The notes: generated by a model not told the origin, from the sequence alone. A stretch of DNA of 64,000 nucleotides from Quillaja saponaria (GCA_029379385.1 CM055606.1:16145142-16209141); one strand, 5' to 3'; shown: positions 12,799 to 26,400, counted from the stretch's first letter. Made by a program: numbers and translations.

Positions 12799-13268
12799 TT
12801 ATAGAACTCCTTTAATTTTCCGTCTATAACCAGGGTACAATCTTTTCATAGCATCTTGACCTTTCTCATTTGGCTCTTTCAGACCTTCACCAATCATGCC
12901 TTCAACCACCTTAGAGCTTGTGTTTCCCAAGTTTCCAATCACAGAAAGGGCATCAATCAATTCACGTGTGTCATCATCATGTGCCTGTATCTCATGTGAT
13001 TCCTCCTCATCAAGCTCATCATCATCAGATGATGGATCAGTTTCCCCAAGACACACCCAATGAGTATATGATTCTTCATATCCCCACTTGAGCAGGTCAA
13101 CTTTTACATCAGACCTACTCTTAAAATAGATGTTATTGCATTCACAACATGGGCACAAAATCTTACCCTCTACTCCCGGAAAGAAAATGCAAAGTCCAGA
13201 TACTCATCCACACCTTTCTCATACTCAGGTAGACTTCTATCTTGAATAAGCATCCAATCCCAATTCAT
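12799..13268 (-). pseudogene. CACTA (En/Spm) transposase-associated domain, frameshifted
   Basis: From ATG 13268 the frame reads MNWDWMLIQDRSLPEYEKG then VDEYLDFAFSF and hits a stop at 13167-13169. One base is missing in a T-run near 13,180. In the adjacent frame the domain resumes as FPGVEGKILCPCCECNNIYF, then VDLLKWGYEESYTHWVCLGE, an acidic run (SSDDDELDEEES) and a tail to the stop at 12,799. CxxC pairs with a Tyr/Trp-rich end (YTHW) are the hallmark of the transposase-associated domain at the N-terminus of plant CACTA TNP2-type transposases. About 155 residues remain; the catalytic transposase is absent. A consensus acceptor (ctcttttcag) stands five bases before the ATG, as if the exon were spliced to an upstream leader. 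It is either a decayed transposon fragment or a domain captured into a host transcript. Confidence 0.6.
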
Positions 13269-14251
13269 TGTCACTGAAAAGAGATAAAGATTAAAGGGAT
13301 TTTCATATCATGAAAATAATCTAGTTAGTGTGACTATGATTGTATGTTCTTTTACTTACAACATAGGCAAAGCTAGTTTCTTTATGTTTAACATCAACCA
13401 AAAAAAAAAAAAAGGACTGACAGATAAGCCACCCTCTAAATGTATTGTACCACATGGAAGTGAAAATGTTATAGAGAATGTACAGCATAAGGGTGAATGA
13501 AACTGATAAATAAATTAAAAAATCATTACGTGGTTCTTGACATATTATAAGATACTAGAAACAAAAAAAAAAAACAGCACTGAAATTTTTTAACTTTCTC
13601 CATTTCTGGACAATATCATGAGATTCTCTTCGCACCTAAATACTAAAGCTATGAAGTTTTTCTGAAATAAAATAAAAAGAAATGATTGAAGATGAACTGC
13701 AGTAAAAAGTGTGGGCAAATTAAAGAAACAAAAACTGAATAAACAAGGAAGATATCTCATTACTAGAGTACAATAAAACTTGCTATCTGCTATACACTCC
13801 ACAAATTCCCATGTTATTATAAACAGTAAATCAGCCAACTCTTGCTACACAATAGAACTACCTTGTCAGTTTCTTCTTTATGTGAGAATTAATTTTTGTT
13901 TTACAAGTTGTCAAGAACATGAATCTTTAGTGAAAATGGACAAACACTATATTTGTATGGGTAAAAGGTCATTGGCATGGAAGCCAGTACATGGCAATAT
14001 TCATCTTTTGGAAGAAGGCTATTGAACGAGATATAGCCATAAACAATTTCTAAGGAACCTATAAGCGAAAGAAGCAAGTCTCGAGTTTGTTATACACACA
14101 TTATTGTGGTTTACAATAGAAATTAGAAACATCAAAAGCTTTAATTCATTACAAGAAATACACACAAAAGATAACTAATTATAAGAAAAAATACAGAGTC
14201 AGTGAGATTGAGACAATACAGCCAGAATAGAAAATTATCAACAAAAATTAC

Positions 14252-14580
14252 CTGAAAATAAAATGAAGCCGAGCTTTAACAATAGAAGCACTCGACCAGG
14301 AAGTGTGTTGAAACGCCGCTAGAAATACATAATGGTGAAAGAAAATGGAAAAAGTAAAAAAAAAAAAAAAACAGAGCAAGAAAATCGTAACGGAAGCAGA
14401 AAAGAAAGAGAGAACTCCACCGTCGATGAGATTTCCGACACCGGAGGGGTGAAACGCTTTCTTTCTTTCTTTACCGAGCTGTGAAAAGTGAAAAGTAGAA
14501 AATAGAAAATGGAAAATGGAAAATGGTCTAGGTTTAGATGGAATGGAAAAAGCGTGAGGCATTGGCGCCAAAACAAGTCA
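14252..14580 (-). other. Candidate 5' UTR exon for the CACTA-domain transcript
   Basis: On the minus strand this is pyrimidine-rich leader-like sequence ending in a strong donor (ttttcag then gtaatt, exon end 14252). Splicing it to the acceptor before 13,273 would place the CACTA-domain ATG just after the junction, with a 979-nt leader intron. Open frames here are C/T-run artefacts of a leader. Transcription is inferred, not shown. Confidence 0.35.
14562..14573. promoter_or_regulatory. E2F-like palindrome
   Basis: ttggcgccaaaa contains the dyad ttggcgccaa, which matches the plant E2F/DP consensus TTTSGCGC on the minus strand. It lies at the presumed 5' end of the leader exon at 14,252-14,580. 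A function is inferred from the motif only. Confidence 0.35.
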
Positions 14581-14599
14581 TAGGCCTCATGGCACCCGC

Positions 14600-16840
14600 T
14601 ACATCAAGAGACCTCTTCAATTTTGGGCTTTTTTATATCTTCTAACTTTAGGGCTTAGGCCTCTTTTTAACATAATACACAAACTTTGAAATAAATAAAT
14701 AATAAATTAAAAGTATATTTATATATGTAAACTTCTCATTCACTTGATAGTCAACTACAAAAATAAATTATACTGCTTACCAAAAAATAATAATAAAAAA
14801 TTTATTATATAAGAGTCTCCCTTTCTAGTGGATTATGGATCTATATTATGTGTTAAAGACATTTCATACTCCTTTTATATTATAAGTATATTCCAAGTAG
14901 TTAGTTTGCATTTGACTAGATAAGATAAATGATTAGTTGAATGAATCAGTAAATTGGTTAGGATACACTTATCTACTAAATTAATATATATATATATATA
15001 TATAAAAGAGTCTTAAAAAAAATTATTTTTTATTTTACCTCTTTATACTGATTAAATTTTTAATATTGAGTTTTGTTTTAATATGAATTGTTAAGTTATT
15101 CCAGTAGTTTTAAAGTTTGAATAAAACTGAAAATTTAAAACTTAGTAAATTTAATTAAAACTATAAGTATATTTATAATTAAATGATTAAAGTTTTGTTA
15201 TAATATGAATTTTATTTTTTCAAAACTTCCTGATAGTTTCATAATTGTCTAATTATGTTATGTATAATAACATTTGCAAAACTTATATTTGCATAATACA
15301 TTGACAATCTTGAAATTGAATTTGAAAATTTGAACCATAAAACTTTTCATCCAACCATTGGTTAATTTTTCCAATCATAACCATAACTTCTTATATGCTT
15401 TTTTTATATATTGCTTTTTCAAGCTCCATGGTTATATGCTCTTTTTTGCTTTTTGCATAGTAACTTATGAGGTTATATCATTAGAGCACATAATCAAAAT
15501 TCTTTTGAATTATTTGTTGAAAGTTTAAGTGACTGAATATAAACTCACTTCACATTTAGTCATGCACAATTTTTTTTTTAAATTATATGCTTATATTATG
15601 AATTAATTTTTTTATTTGATTTATCTATTTGTTTATTGTCAGTAACATAGAGTTTTATTTTTTATTAATTATAATTTTCTTAATATGTAGATTAATTATT
15701 GAAGAACATTATATTTATATGTCATAAACATTGTGCAATGCGTGTACCACGAAAGCTATATATATATATACACTCAAATATATAACTACAACAAATAACA
15801 TGTTCGATTGACCAGATTAGGATAAGTGATTAATTGAGATATATGCAAGTTAATCTAAACACTATCTAACTGCTCACTTAAAAAATAATTATATATTCAA
15901 ATACTTTTTTATGTACTATAAAAATGAAAATAAAATAAAAATGCCAAAGCATTCTATAAATTAATAATAATACAATTAAAAAATTGAAACAAAATAATTT
16001 GTAGATTTGGTAAGAAAAATGTCATATTCTTTACAAACTTGTACTATTTTGCAAACAATTTTTAGTTTAAATTTTTTAGGAATGATCAATAATTCAATTT
16101 TGATTTTGACTTTAATAATTTCTTATAGTATTAAATTAACTTTTGTTAAAAGTTAAAAGTAAAATTATTTGTATTTTTTAATAATAAGATAATAAAGATA
16201 TCTTAAGATTTTTTTTAATTTGATAGAATTTAGATTAAGTTATATTTATTTTTAAATTTCAATAAATATTTATATATATTTTAGAAATAGATGATAAGAT
16301 CTATGTAACATTAACATTAATTATGAAATATTAGAATAATTTACTCTTGATATAAATAAAATTAATAATTTTCTTGAACTTTATACCAAATCATTTATTT
16401 TACAAATTTTAATTTGTCGTGACATTTCACTCATATCAAAATCAAAATCTCAAAATGTTAAACTTGGAATGTTTGATGGAAGCAATGTTAAATGCTTCAA
16501 CTTTTTTATGCTAATGAAACCAACTTTAAATTAGGTGCCTTTAGAAAAAAAAGCTGAACAAAAACTTTAAATAGCTATTTATTAGAAACATAAAAAATAG
16601 TAATATAAAATAAATTAAAAAGAGCAAATAAAAATAAAATTTAAATATAAAACCATTAGGACTACCAAACTAACCCTTAGGAGCTGCGAATCAAGCCATT
16701 CATAATCTATATTATTCTAATAAAAAAAGGTTTATACTAAAAAAAAAAAAAAAAAACAATATTTTTCATAACTTCCTTATAAAAATAACACATGGACAAG
16801 TTCTAATTTTTGCTTATTTGAATTTGTTACCATAATCTAT
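14600..16840. other. AT-rich intergenic spacer
   Basis: About 2.2 kb of very A+T-rich sequence with (TA)n runs near 14,985-15,005 and 15,755-15,770 and poly-A/T tracts. No gene, RNA gene or bounded repeat could be supported. Confidence 0.5.
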
Positions 16841-16849
16841 CTCCTCATA

Positions 16850-16861
16850 TGCGCATGCGCA
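16850..16861. promoter_or_regulatory. Perfect palindrome tgcgcatgcgca in the SEC24 promoter
   Basis: A 12-bp perfect dyad, echoed nearby by tgcgcatg (about 16,882) and cgcatgcc (about 16,892), about 560 bp before the SEC24 start codon. This is the only strongly G+C-rich patch in the spacer and probably marks the core promoter or upstream activating region. The factor is unknown in plants. Confidence 0.35.
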
Positions 16862-17418
16862 CGGATTCCCTAAGCACGACTCTGCGCATGACTCGCATGC
16901 CTTCTTAAGCCTCCTTCCTTTCTTACGGCGTTTGTTCAATTTGGTCCACGGCACATCAACACTCAGGACCGCCCCAAGAGTAGCGCAGACCTGTCACCAT
17001 ACGCCAGGTTTCTCCTCAATTTTCATTCTCTTTTACATCTCTACGAGAAGCCAAATCTCATTCCGAGATGAATAATCTGAAATTTTGATCTTCGTCTCTG
17101 ATTGTTTATTTACAACGTAGTATCAAACTCAGATGTGATTAGACTGTGATGAAAACTAAGCTAACATCTGAATTTTGGGGAAGAAGAATATTTAGAGAGA
17201 GTTACATTTCTAATCCTGTATTTGGTATTTGAGATTTGGGATCCCGGTACTGAATTAGATTTAAATTCTGAATCTTTGTGAATTTTGTTCAATTTCATGA
17301 TTTTTGTTTTGGTTATTGATGTAGAATTGGATCGTGGGTTGCTGGATTGATTCAGTAATATTCGAGGATTTATTGAAGGAATTGGGATCTGTTTCTCTTT
17401 TTTTCATTTGATTGATCA
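16862..17418 (+). other. SEC24 promoter / 5' leader
   Basis: The G+C content rises and CT-rich patches (ttctcctcaattttcattctc, about 17,010-17,030) appear, consistent with a leader starting near 16,980-17,040. The bases before the ATG at 17419 (tttgattgatca) give no strong context clue. A leader intron ending at tgatgtag (about 17,324) is possible but unproven. Confidence 0.4.
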
Positions 17419-20400
17419 ATGGCAGCTTTTGTGCCTCCAGGGGCACCTAGACCTCGAAATGATAATGCATCACCACAACCACCATCTAGTTATAACCCTA
17501 CTTATCAGAGAAGCACTGATTCATTAGCTGATAATTTTCAGAACTTAAATGTCAATCAGCCACCTTCTTCCATGCCCAATCATGGCCCTGGACAATCCCC
17601 TTTTGGTCAACCATCGGCTTTTCCATCTGCTCCATCAGCTGGGTCTCCTGTTCCCTCCAGGCCATTTTCTCGGCCTGGCCCACCACCGGCTGCATTTTCC
17701 CGACCTGGAATGCCTTCATCAGGAGCTTCACAAGCTCCAGTAAGACCTACTGGACCACCTATTGGTCAGCCTCCACCTTTTAGCTCCAGACCGCCTCCAG
17801 CAACTCTGGCATCTTCTATGGTTGCTAATGCACCACCCACTGCTGGGACACATCCATCCGGTTCTTTTCCATCTTCTGGTTTATCAAGTGGTTTTATTGC
17901 TCCACCTCCACCAATGGGTGCTCGCCCGAATCCTCCCATGTCTTCAACTTTGACTAATGGTCCTATGCCTCCTCCAACTGCACCAGGTGCAGTGAGTAAT
18001 GGGCCCACCGGCATATTTCTCAGGTGATTTGCTAAGTGCACCCCGTTTTCCTTCGGCTGTCAGAGGACCACAACAACTTTCTGGAACTCCACCAACTGTA
18101 GTGTCTGCTCAGTCTTCTGCCCAGGCACCAAGCATGCATTCTCTTCTGGGCCGTCCAGCTTTTAGTGCTCCACCAGGTCCTCCTGGACAACAGCCATTAC
18201 ATTATTCAACTCAAGGTGGACCACCGCCTCCTCAGACTTCTCCTTATGGGTCACAAACATGGCGTGCAAATTCTGGGCCGGTAAGCATTTAGTGGTCTAT
18301 TTATATTTTAGACGTTATTCTCTTATTCATGCATCCAAATATATAGTTAATAATCTGACTGTTGAGAGAGCTGTGCAAGTGCTTATCATGCATACATTAG
18401 GAAAATTAAGGGTCTATATTCATTCAGTTTTCTGCTTTCAAAATCTTGCCAAAACATGCTTCTGAGTGAGTTTACAAATCATATTTCAATAAACAAGCAT
18501 GAAAAGTGTCAATGACCCTCATTTTAGTCATGGAAACCAAGGGTTGTTTCCAGAAAATTCTTCATTATACAAGGAAAGTGGATTATATTTGATATGATAC
18601 TTTTCAAACAGAGAACTCAAAAGTATTGTTTTGAATTTGGGAAGTTAAGACTGGGAATTGGAAGTATATCATTTGGATGCAGCCACCATCTGTGGTAGAG
18701 TCATTGATATCTTAAGGTGCTAGGAAAGTAAACCTGGGAACAGAAATGTATCATCTGGAATGCGTCCCCCATCTGTCTACTGTGGTTTCTTTGGTTGGAA
18801 AGAAAATGCTGCTCATTTGCAGGGGACTATCAGTAGCTGGTAAAGCACAAATTCCTCCAGACCGTGTTCACCATTCCAGTTCTTTAGTTATTCTTAGGCT
18901 ACTGCCGGAGCTGGTCTCTTTATTCTCTTTGTTCTTTATTGCCTTTAGGTGGTGTGTCCTCTGTGTATATCTCATATGTACAAGGTTTTGCTCCTTTTGT
19001 CCTTTTTACACATTTCTTATTCATAAAATGCAAGGTCCTCTGGTTTCCTCAAACAAATGTGTAGGTGGAGTTATTCACAGTTTTCTGTAAAATAGAACCA
19101 TGGGGGGTGCTATAAGGAACTGTTTCTAACTGCAGAATAGGTGCTTGTTTGAAGTTCAAATAGGAGTCACACATAGATAAGAACAGTTTCAGTTTTATGC
19201 AAAACGTCTGCATATATATGACACAGATGCTATTTTATGAGTATCAGGAGGCCTACAACAGTTATGAGATTATGACAAACACAAAAGTAGAAGTGAATTA
19301 TATGTGATAAGAAACTATGGGAAGAGGCATGAGAATATGTGTGTCTTTGTATATAATTCTTTAATTCTGGTCAATTGCTGATTGCATACTTTTTGTATTT
19401 ATTAGATGGCTCCACCTTCATCAATTCCTGGTTCTGCACTGCCACCTGGAATGTATGGGATGCAACGGCCATTTCCTGATCAATCCATGACTTCTATACC
19501 ACCTGCTATTGGACAAGCTGGAGCCCCTGTGATTGGGTCATCAAAGATTGATCCTAATCAAATCCCACGACCCATTCCAAGTTCCTCAATTATGATGCAT
19601 GAAACTCGTTCTGGTGATCAGGCCAATCCTCCTCCGGTACATTTTTTATTCTGTTGATACATGAAAATACTACTTGATTTAAATATTTTGAAATGTGCTC
19701 GATTATCTTATTCTCTATTATTTTATTCTTTCCTCTCCTCTTTATCCCTGCAATATTCCACTTTATATCATTACTTGTATGCATGGAAAAGTTGTTTCAG
19801 TCTATAGATAGAAGTCTTATTTATTTTATTTTTTTACCTTCTCTAATTAATCACATCCTTGTGAAGCCTGCTACAAGCGATTACATTGTTAGGGACACTG
19901 GGAACTGCAGTCCACGCTACATGAGATGCACCATCAGTCAGGTCAGATAAATTTATCATATTTTTTGCATTATTGCTCGATTTTTGAGTACTGACAGATT
20001 GATGTCTGTCAGTTCTTTTTGGACTTTTTTGAATGACTTATATTCTCAAATTGACAGATTCCATGCACTGCTGAGCTTTTGACATCATCAGGGATGCAGT
20101 TAGCTCTGTTAGTCCAGCCTTTAGCCCTGCCCCATCCGTCTGAGGAGCCGATCCAAGTAATTTACATGATTCATTTCTTCTCTAATTTGCATGTGCCTCC
20201 CACAAGAAATATGTGTAGCTTCCATTACATAATTCTAATATCTATACCAGAGCCTTTTCTCTCCTTGCATTACAATAGACAAAAAAAATAAAAAAATTGT
20301 CGGCCCCATATGTAGCCCACTTTTATTAAGAGAGATGAGTGCATGGAGAAAAACCACTTATCGTTTTCCTATCTATATTCTCTTGGTTAAGTTTTTTAAC

Positions 20401-23400
20401 AATGATCTGTCATGGATTTATATCTGAAATCTTGAAGCATGTCAAGTGTTCAGTTGGGATGATGGAATATGAAAATGTACTTGTTGCAAAATCATTATTT
20501 CCAGCTGTTTCGTTTCAGTAGTTTTATGGTCTTCTAAGTTATTATTCTTTAATTGTTTCTCATGCAAGGGAAAGGTCTTTTAGCTTTTGTCACGTGGTTT
20601 ATTTATAAGTTGATAAGCAATAAATTTATTAAAAGGGCACCAAGGGGATGCAATTGAAGTACAATATAGATGTAAATGAGGACCAGGAAGGGGGGGGGGG
20701 GGGTTGTGAAAACAAAGAATAATCATGATCTGAAGCTCATAAAGTCCAACAAAGAAGCTGGAGGGGGTGGTCTTATTATTTAGAATGATGATTCTATTAT
20801 TGGTGAGATCTTTACCTTTAATAGGAATTTATTTGTGTATGAGCCCATGAAGTTGCTTTTAGGCCGATGATTGAGATTGTAAACTAATGAATTCTTGTCC
20901 TATTCCTATTGATAGAGGCCATTGTTGACTTCTATTAATGTGGGGTGGAGGAGCTCCGGTTTCATGTGTTTAAGATGGACAAGGAGAAAGCCCTAGGCTT
21001 GGATGGTTCTTCCATTGCTTTATTTATAGACTTTATGGGACAGCAGTAATTATTTTATAAGGAATTTTAAATGAAGTTCTATGATAATTGAGTGTTGTGT
21101 AAAAGTATGAGTTCTATTTTTATCAACTTGGTGTGTGAGAAGGATTGTTCAATCTCCTGTTGGTCTGATTAACATCTAAAGCTACGGGTATAAATAAAAT
21201 CTATGATCATTATCACTAAATGATGAAGGTTGTAACTTGTCTTTAAATTCGACATCAACAATGTATTGCTTCTACTTACTCATCTGCTGGGCAACCCAAA
21301 ATACTCTCGTTTTCATGTTAGTCTATTACAAGAATCCCTTTTGTTATAGGTTGTTGATTTTGGGGATAGTGGTCCAGTTCGATGTTCGCGCTGCAAAGCC
21401 TATATAAATCCTTTCATGAAGTTTATTAATCAGGGAAGGCAGTTCATCTGTAACTTCTGTGGTGAGTGTAAAAGTATCATTTTTATTTTCCCTGTTGTTT
21501 CCATATTTTGCCCTACTTCCTATGTTTATGCAAGTGTAAGAATTGTATCATGCTTGTTACATCCTTACTTTTGCAACTTTTTTGCATCGAGCTTACATTC
21601 TAGGGAGTATTCCCTCGTCTTGCTTTTCTGTTATTCCTTCTCACTTTTCTAGTATTTTTCTAATTGTCATGCAGAATTTGCCTGATGAAATTTTACAGCA
21701 GCTTTGTTATTCTATAATAAGGTTTCATAGATTTTCTTGTAGCATACACCAGTCTGTCTTGGAGAAAGCACATATACAAATGCCGACAAATGATATATAA
21801 ATTACAAACCATATATTTGACTGGCATTAGTATGCTGCTTTAATTATGTACTTGTTGTAACAAATATTAAGGGGGTCGATTTATGGTGTGGTGTGTTTGA
21901 TTTTTTTTCTGCAGGATTTACCTGATGAGACTCCCCATGACTACCACTGCAATCTAGGTCCAGACGGCAGGCGTAGAGATGCAGATGAAAGACCCGAGCT
22001 TTGTCGAGGAACAGTTGAATTGGTTGCCTCAAAGGAATTCCTGGTTAGTTAATCCATGTGATCTGATCTGTAAATTAAAGTTATTGCATCTGTTTGTTTG
22101 GGCCATCCAGGTTTCATGTAATTTTCTGACAATTGGCAATGAAGAATCAAGCTTAGTAAGGTTCTCTTCTCAGATGTTTTATGTTTCCTGAGTATTGAGT
22201 CGAATGAACTTCTTTTAGTCATTGCTTGGGTAATTGGAAATTTTGGAAGGGGTTCTCTGGTACTTCTTGTTGCATCAGGTTTGCTAATTCTTTGGAAGAC
22301 TGCTGTTGACTAGTTTCAGTAATTATGAACGAAATAAGGAAGCAGAGACTCTTGGCATTCTGCTCTTGCTAACAGTGGTTTGGTCTTTGTTGTTAGAGTG
22401 TAACACCATGATCTCTCGTCATATTTATTTATGATTTATTGGGAGAAAGTAGTGCTTTTGGGTTGACTTTGGTGCTCACCTCTGAGAGTTTTTTATTTTT
22501 CTTTTTGCCAGACATGCAGCAGGAAGAGTTAGTTCCCATTTTATATTATTTTTTCCATCTTCAGTTTTTGACTTTTGTGTCTTTTGGGGAAATGAAGAAT
22601 CTACAAAATCTAAATTGGAAGATCAGAAATTGCATATTCATCCAATAATTGAATAAGGATTGTAGGAAAGGAAAATTTAAGTTTGTCAGAGATGGTTCTT
22701 TTCCTTCGAAAGTAATAACTGTTCAACTTATTACCCTCTTGCCACTAGACCATATTAGACAGAAAGGAGTAGCTTCCATTTCCATGACTGCAAGATATAC
22801 ACTTGGCTAAACTTCCCTTTGAAGAGGTATGCAATTATATGATCTTTGCAGAAACTAGTAAATGACAATGGCATTCCTTTTTATCAATGTTCCTTTGTAA
22901 CAATTTTTCAGTAAAGCTGCTTGCATTCTATGAGAATGCCATTTTTGTGATACTTAACATACCATATATGTTCCACGCAGCATGATTTGTACTAAGCTCA
23001 ATTCCTCTTTCTGGCTCTGACTTTAGTTGTTGACATACTTACGCACAAGTAATTTTCTGGACTTACTTAAAAATGCTGCCAAGTATATTGGAAATGATGT
23101 TTTCTAGGCAGCTTTTTCTGATATAAATTTGGTCTATCATTTTCTTTAATAAGCTCATGTGACATTATTTAGTTTCTTAATCTGGTTGCAACCTGAGACT
23201 ATCTACATATGGTCATATAGTGAAACGACTCCTTAGTCATACGTTTGTTAGTTTGCTCACTTGCAATTGTCTTCTCTTAGTTGCCTAGCTCATGACTTGT
23301 TTTTTCCAGGTCCGTGATCCCATGCCAGCTGTTTATTTCTTCCTCATTGATGTTTCCATGAATGCCATACAAACTGGAGCAACTGCTGCCGCCTGTGGTG

Positions 23401-26400
23401 CAGTCAGCCAAGTTATTTCTGATCTTCCTGTGAGTTTACCAGTGTTATTAAGAACTCTATATTTTCTGACTATTTGTTAGAGGGAATCTCATAACTACTT
23501 GGAATTGGTTCTTGTCAGTTTCCTTAAACACTGGAAACTGCATGTACAATACTTTTTATTTAATAAGTTTTCAATGAGAGGAGCCAATGGGCACGCAACA
23601 AATTTACAGGAGTAGCATTCAATAGAAGAACTCTCAAAGAACACAAAATAAAACATAAAAAATAAAGAAACAAATCACAGCCTCCTACAGTGTTAAGGAT
23701 GAATATAAACCCTTGCAAAAAGAGTGTGCAAAGGGACCTGCATCAAGTCCTCAAAACATCTCTGTGTTTTGGAAAATCCCGCTGTTGTTTTCCAGTCAAA
23801 CACACCATTTCCAATTACAAGAGATCTACAACCTTCCTAGACCAAGAAAAGAGACATATAGCATTGCTTGGTTGCTTGGAGTATATGGAATAGGCTTTTT
23901 TGCTTTGTCTAACATTGGTTGTTGCCGAAGTTTTCTAGAACATGAATATACGGTGAGATACTGTTGAAGGGGAAGAATCTTTATGCTAAGAGAAACGATT
24001 GCCTAAAAAGGACTATGGCATGCATATCTCTGCATTCAATTTGATTTGTTTGAACTAATATCTAATTGATCTTATTGTTTCAGGAAGGTCCTCGGACATT
24101 TGTGGGAGTCGCAACATTTGACTCAACAATCCATTTTTATAATTTGAAGCGTGCATCACAGCAGGTCAGTATATATTTGCAATTATCTCATCTTTCTCCT
24201 TGTTTTTCAGCAGATAAATTGAAACAGACTGTTGCCATCTAATATTTGGTCATTCTATTCGAACATAATGTTTTATGACTATGTAACATATGATATAAGC
24301 TCCTCACCTAAAATAGGGGAGGGCAGTAGAGACAAAAGAAAGGCAGAAGCCATAGCTTATGAGGTCCTTGGAGCATTGGTATTTGCAAATAGTAACATGA
24401 GCATTCTTATATTCCTTCTGATTTTCCTCCGGGGTTGAGTGATGGCTGGTGCTTCACTTTGATTTTAAAAGTGGTTAGCTTACAAGAAGAAAACCAGCAG
24501 TCAGATATATTTTCCCTGGGTCCTTTGAGAATAATTGAATCCAAGACCTTCTACCCAAACCCCACCCTGAGGCTGGTATTTATGTTTATTACCTCATATG
24601 AAGCATTGTGGACAAATTTGTGGCCAACTTGATCTTTACATCCAAATGATATGGTTTTGACTTTAAATCTTTCTCAATTTAATTATTTACTTGTGTTGTA
24701 GCAATTCTGGCTTTCTTTTATGTCCATTTTTATCGGAAGTTGTTTGAAATGTCTCATGCTTCTTTTGATGTTCGCCATATTATTGCAGCCACTGATGCTC
24801 ATTGTTCCTGATGTACAAGATGTTTATACGCCTCTGCAGACTGATGTTATTGTTCAACTTTCCGAGGTTAGCTTTAATTTATACCCCCTCTATCCTGGTT
24901 TGCTGATCTATTTTGGAATGTCCCCATAATTTGAAATATTTCCTACTGAACTCCTAATAATCGAAGTGAAAAAGGGGATCTATAATTTTTGCTTGATCTC
25001 AATTTAAATTTGTAAAAGGGATATTTTTGGAAATTTTGGAGTATTTGTAATATAGACGAAGCAACAGAAATAAAGCCTCCTTGAAAAGATGGAATTCTCT
25101 GAAAGGGACAAACAAATTGCGAAGGAAGGAGCAAGGTACTAATATTCGTTTCGAGGAACTGTTTTGATAAGTTTGGAAATAGAAACCATTCGTGAAAATG
25201 ACATGAAAATGGTAAATTATTTAGGAAACGCAAGGAAATATATAATAAAAAACATATTATAGTAATTGTAAGTATTCAACATGATTAATTTAGTACATAA
25301 GATGCTCATAAATACATATCAAAGTTAAAAAATTTAATATAGATATACAAATTAAAGGAAAAGATCAAATTATAATCACATCCAACCCTAATAGGAGCGC
25401 TTAGGAAGCTTATATAATTTAAATATGTATAATATATGTAAAAAAATTACATAAAACAAGAATTTTACTTAATAAATTTGTTATTTCCATCATAGTTTAC
25501 CAAGTTCATTATGTTTGATACGCCAAACTGCACATTCCCTTTGGAAACAACGTAAAAGATTTGCCTATTTCGGTTCAGAAGTGGTATTTCACTTTCATTA
25601 GTGTGAAAACAGGAACGATTTGCCCATTTCAGTGGAAACAAAATAATTTAATTTCCTTGGGAAGGAGTAATTACTCTATTGTACCTCAGTGGTTCCTTTC
25701 TTCTTCTTTTTTGTTCTGACATATTTCTAAACGGTTTAATAGCTTCATCTTTTTCCTTCTCTGTTAGTGTCGTCAACATTTAGAGCTACTGCTAGATAGC
25801 ATCCCAACTATGTTTCAGAGCAACCGGACAGCTGAATCAGCCTTTGGGGCAGCGATTAAGGTATGCTATATTTTCTGAGGCATTGTGTCTTTTTTATTGA
25901 TTATGTATATAAACAAAAAATAAGTATCTTAGAAGCATTGTGGAATATGTATGTTTTCATTTATTTTTCTCCTTGATTCATTTATAACCTCAGCTTTTGC
26001 TGGCAATATCAATCATAAATGTACACTTGTTCAGCTAATACATGTTCCTTTTTTATTATTATTTTTTTTATGGCTGTGTGAAGTAAGCAAGTTAAAAAAT
26101 GTGAAATCTTTTGAAGATTCCCATCTTCTGTTTATTGATTGACATTAATCATAACCCATTCTTTTGCTATCAGTATTGGTCATAAATGTGCTCTTTTTCG
26201 CCTCAACCCAACTAGTTTCTGGATAAGTTTCCCCATTTCGGTTCTGAAATAAGCGATTTAATTGTCAATATATATTTTTTTTCTGAAACTCACGTTTACT
26301 TTACTGTTTGACAGAAATAACCTTGAAAAAGAGACATTTTTGATATTTTGGCGAACACCAATTTAATTGAGTATCAAAATTTAAATTACATATACTGAGG

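Noticed and set aside
14248..14576. Minus-strand frames of 85-107 codons
   Set aside because: Phe/Ser/Leu runs come from the C/T-rich leader-like sequence; the segment ends in a splice donor and is better read as a 5' UTR exon.
17985..18025. A 37-nt intron to repair SEC24 exon 1
   Set aside because: Below the size plant spliceosomes use, and its sequence encodes residues fitting the Pro-rich domain; a surplus base is simpler.
17549..18041. Alternative frames on both strands inside SEC24 exon 1
   Set aside because: Shadows of the Pro-rich coding frame (His/Leu-rich or Gly-rich in the other phases).
24525..24550. attgaatccaagacctt as an antisense SINE box B in SEC24 intron 8
   Set aside because: Too short and no second box or tail could be located.
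25020..25680. SEC24 intron 9 expansion as a hAT-type or other miniature element
   Set aside because: Has transposon-like composition with repeated gaaa/ttcc words, but no terminal inverted repeats or target duplications could be found by eye.
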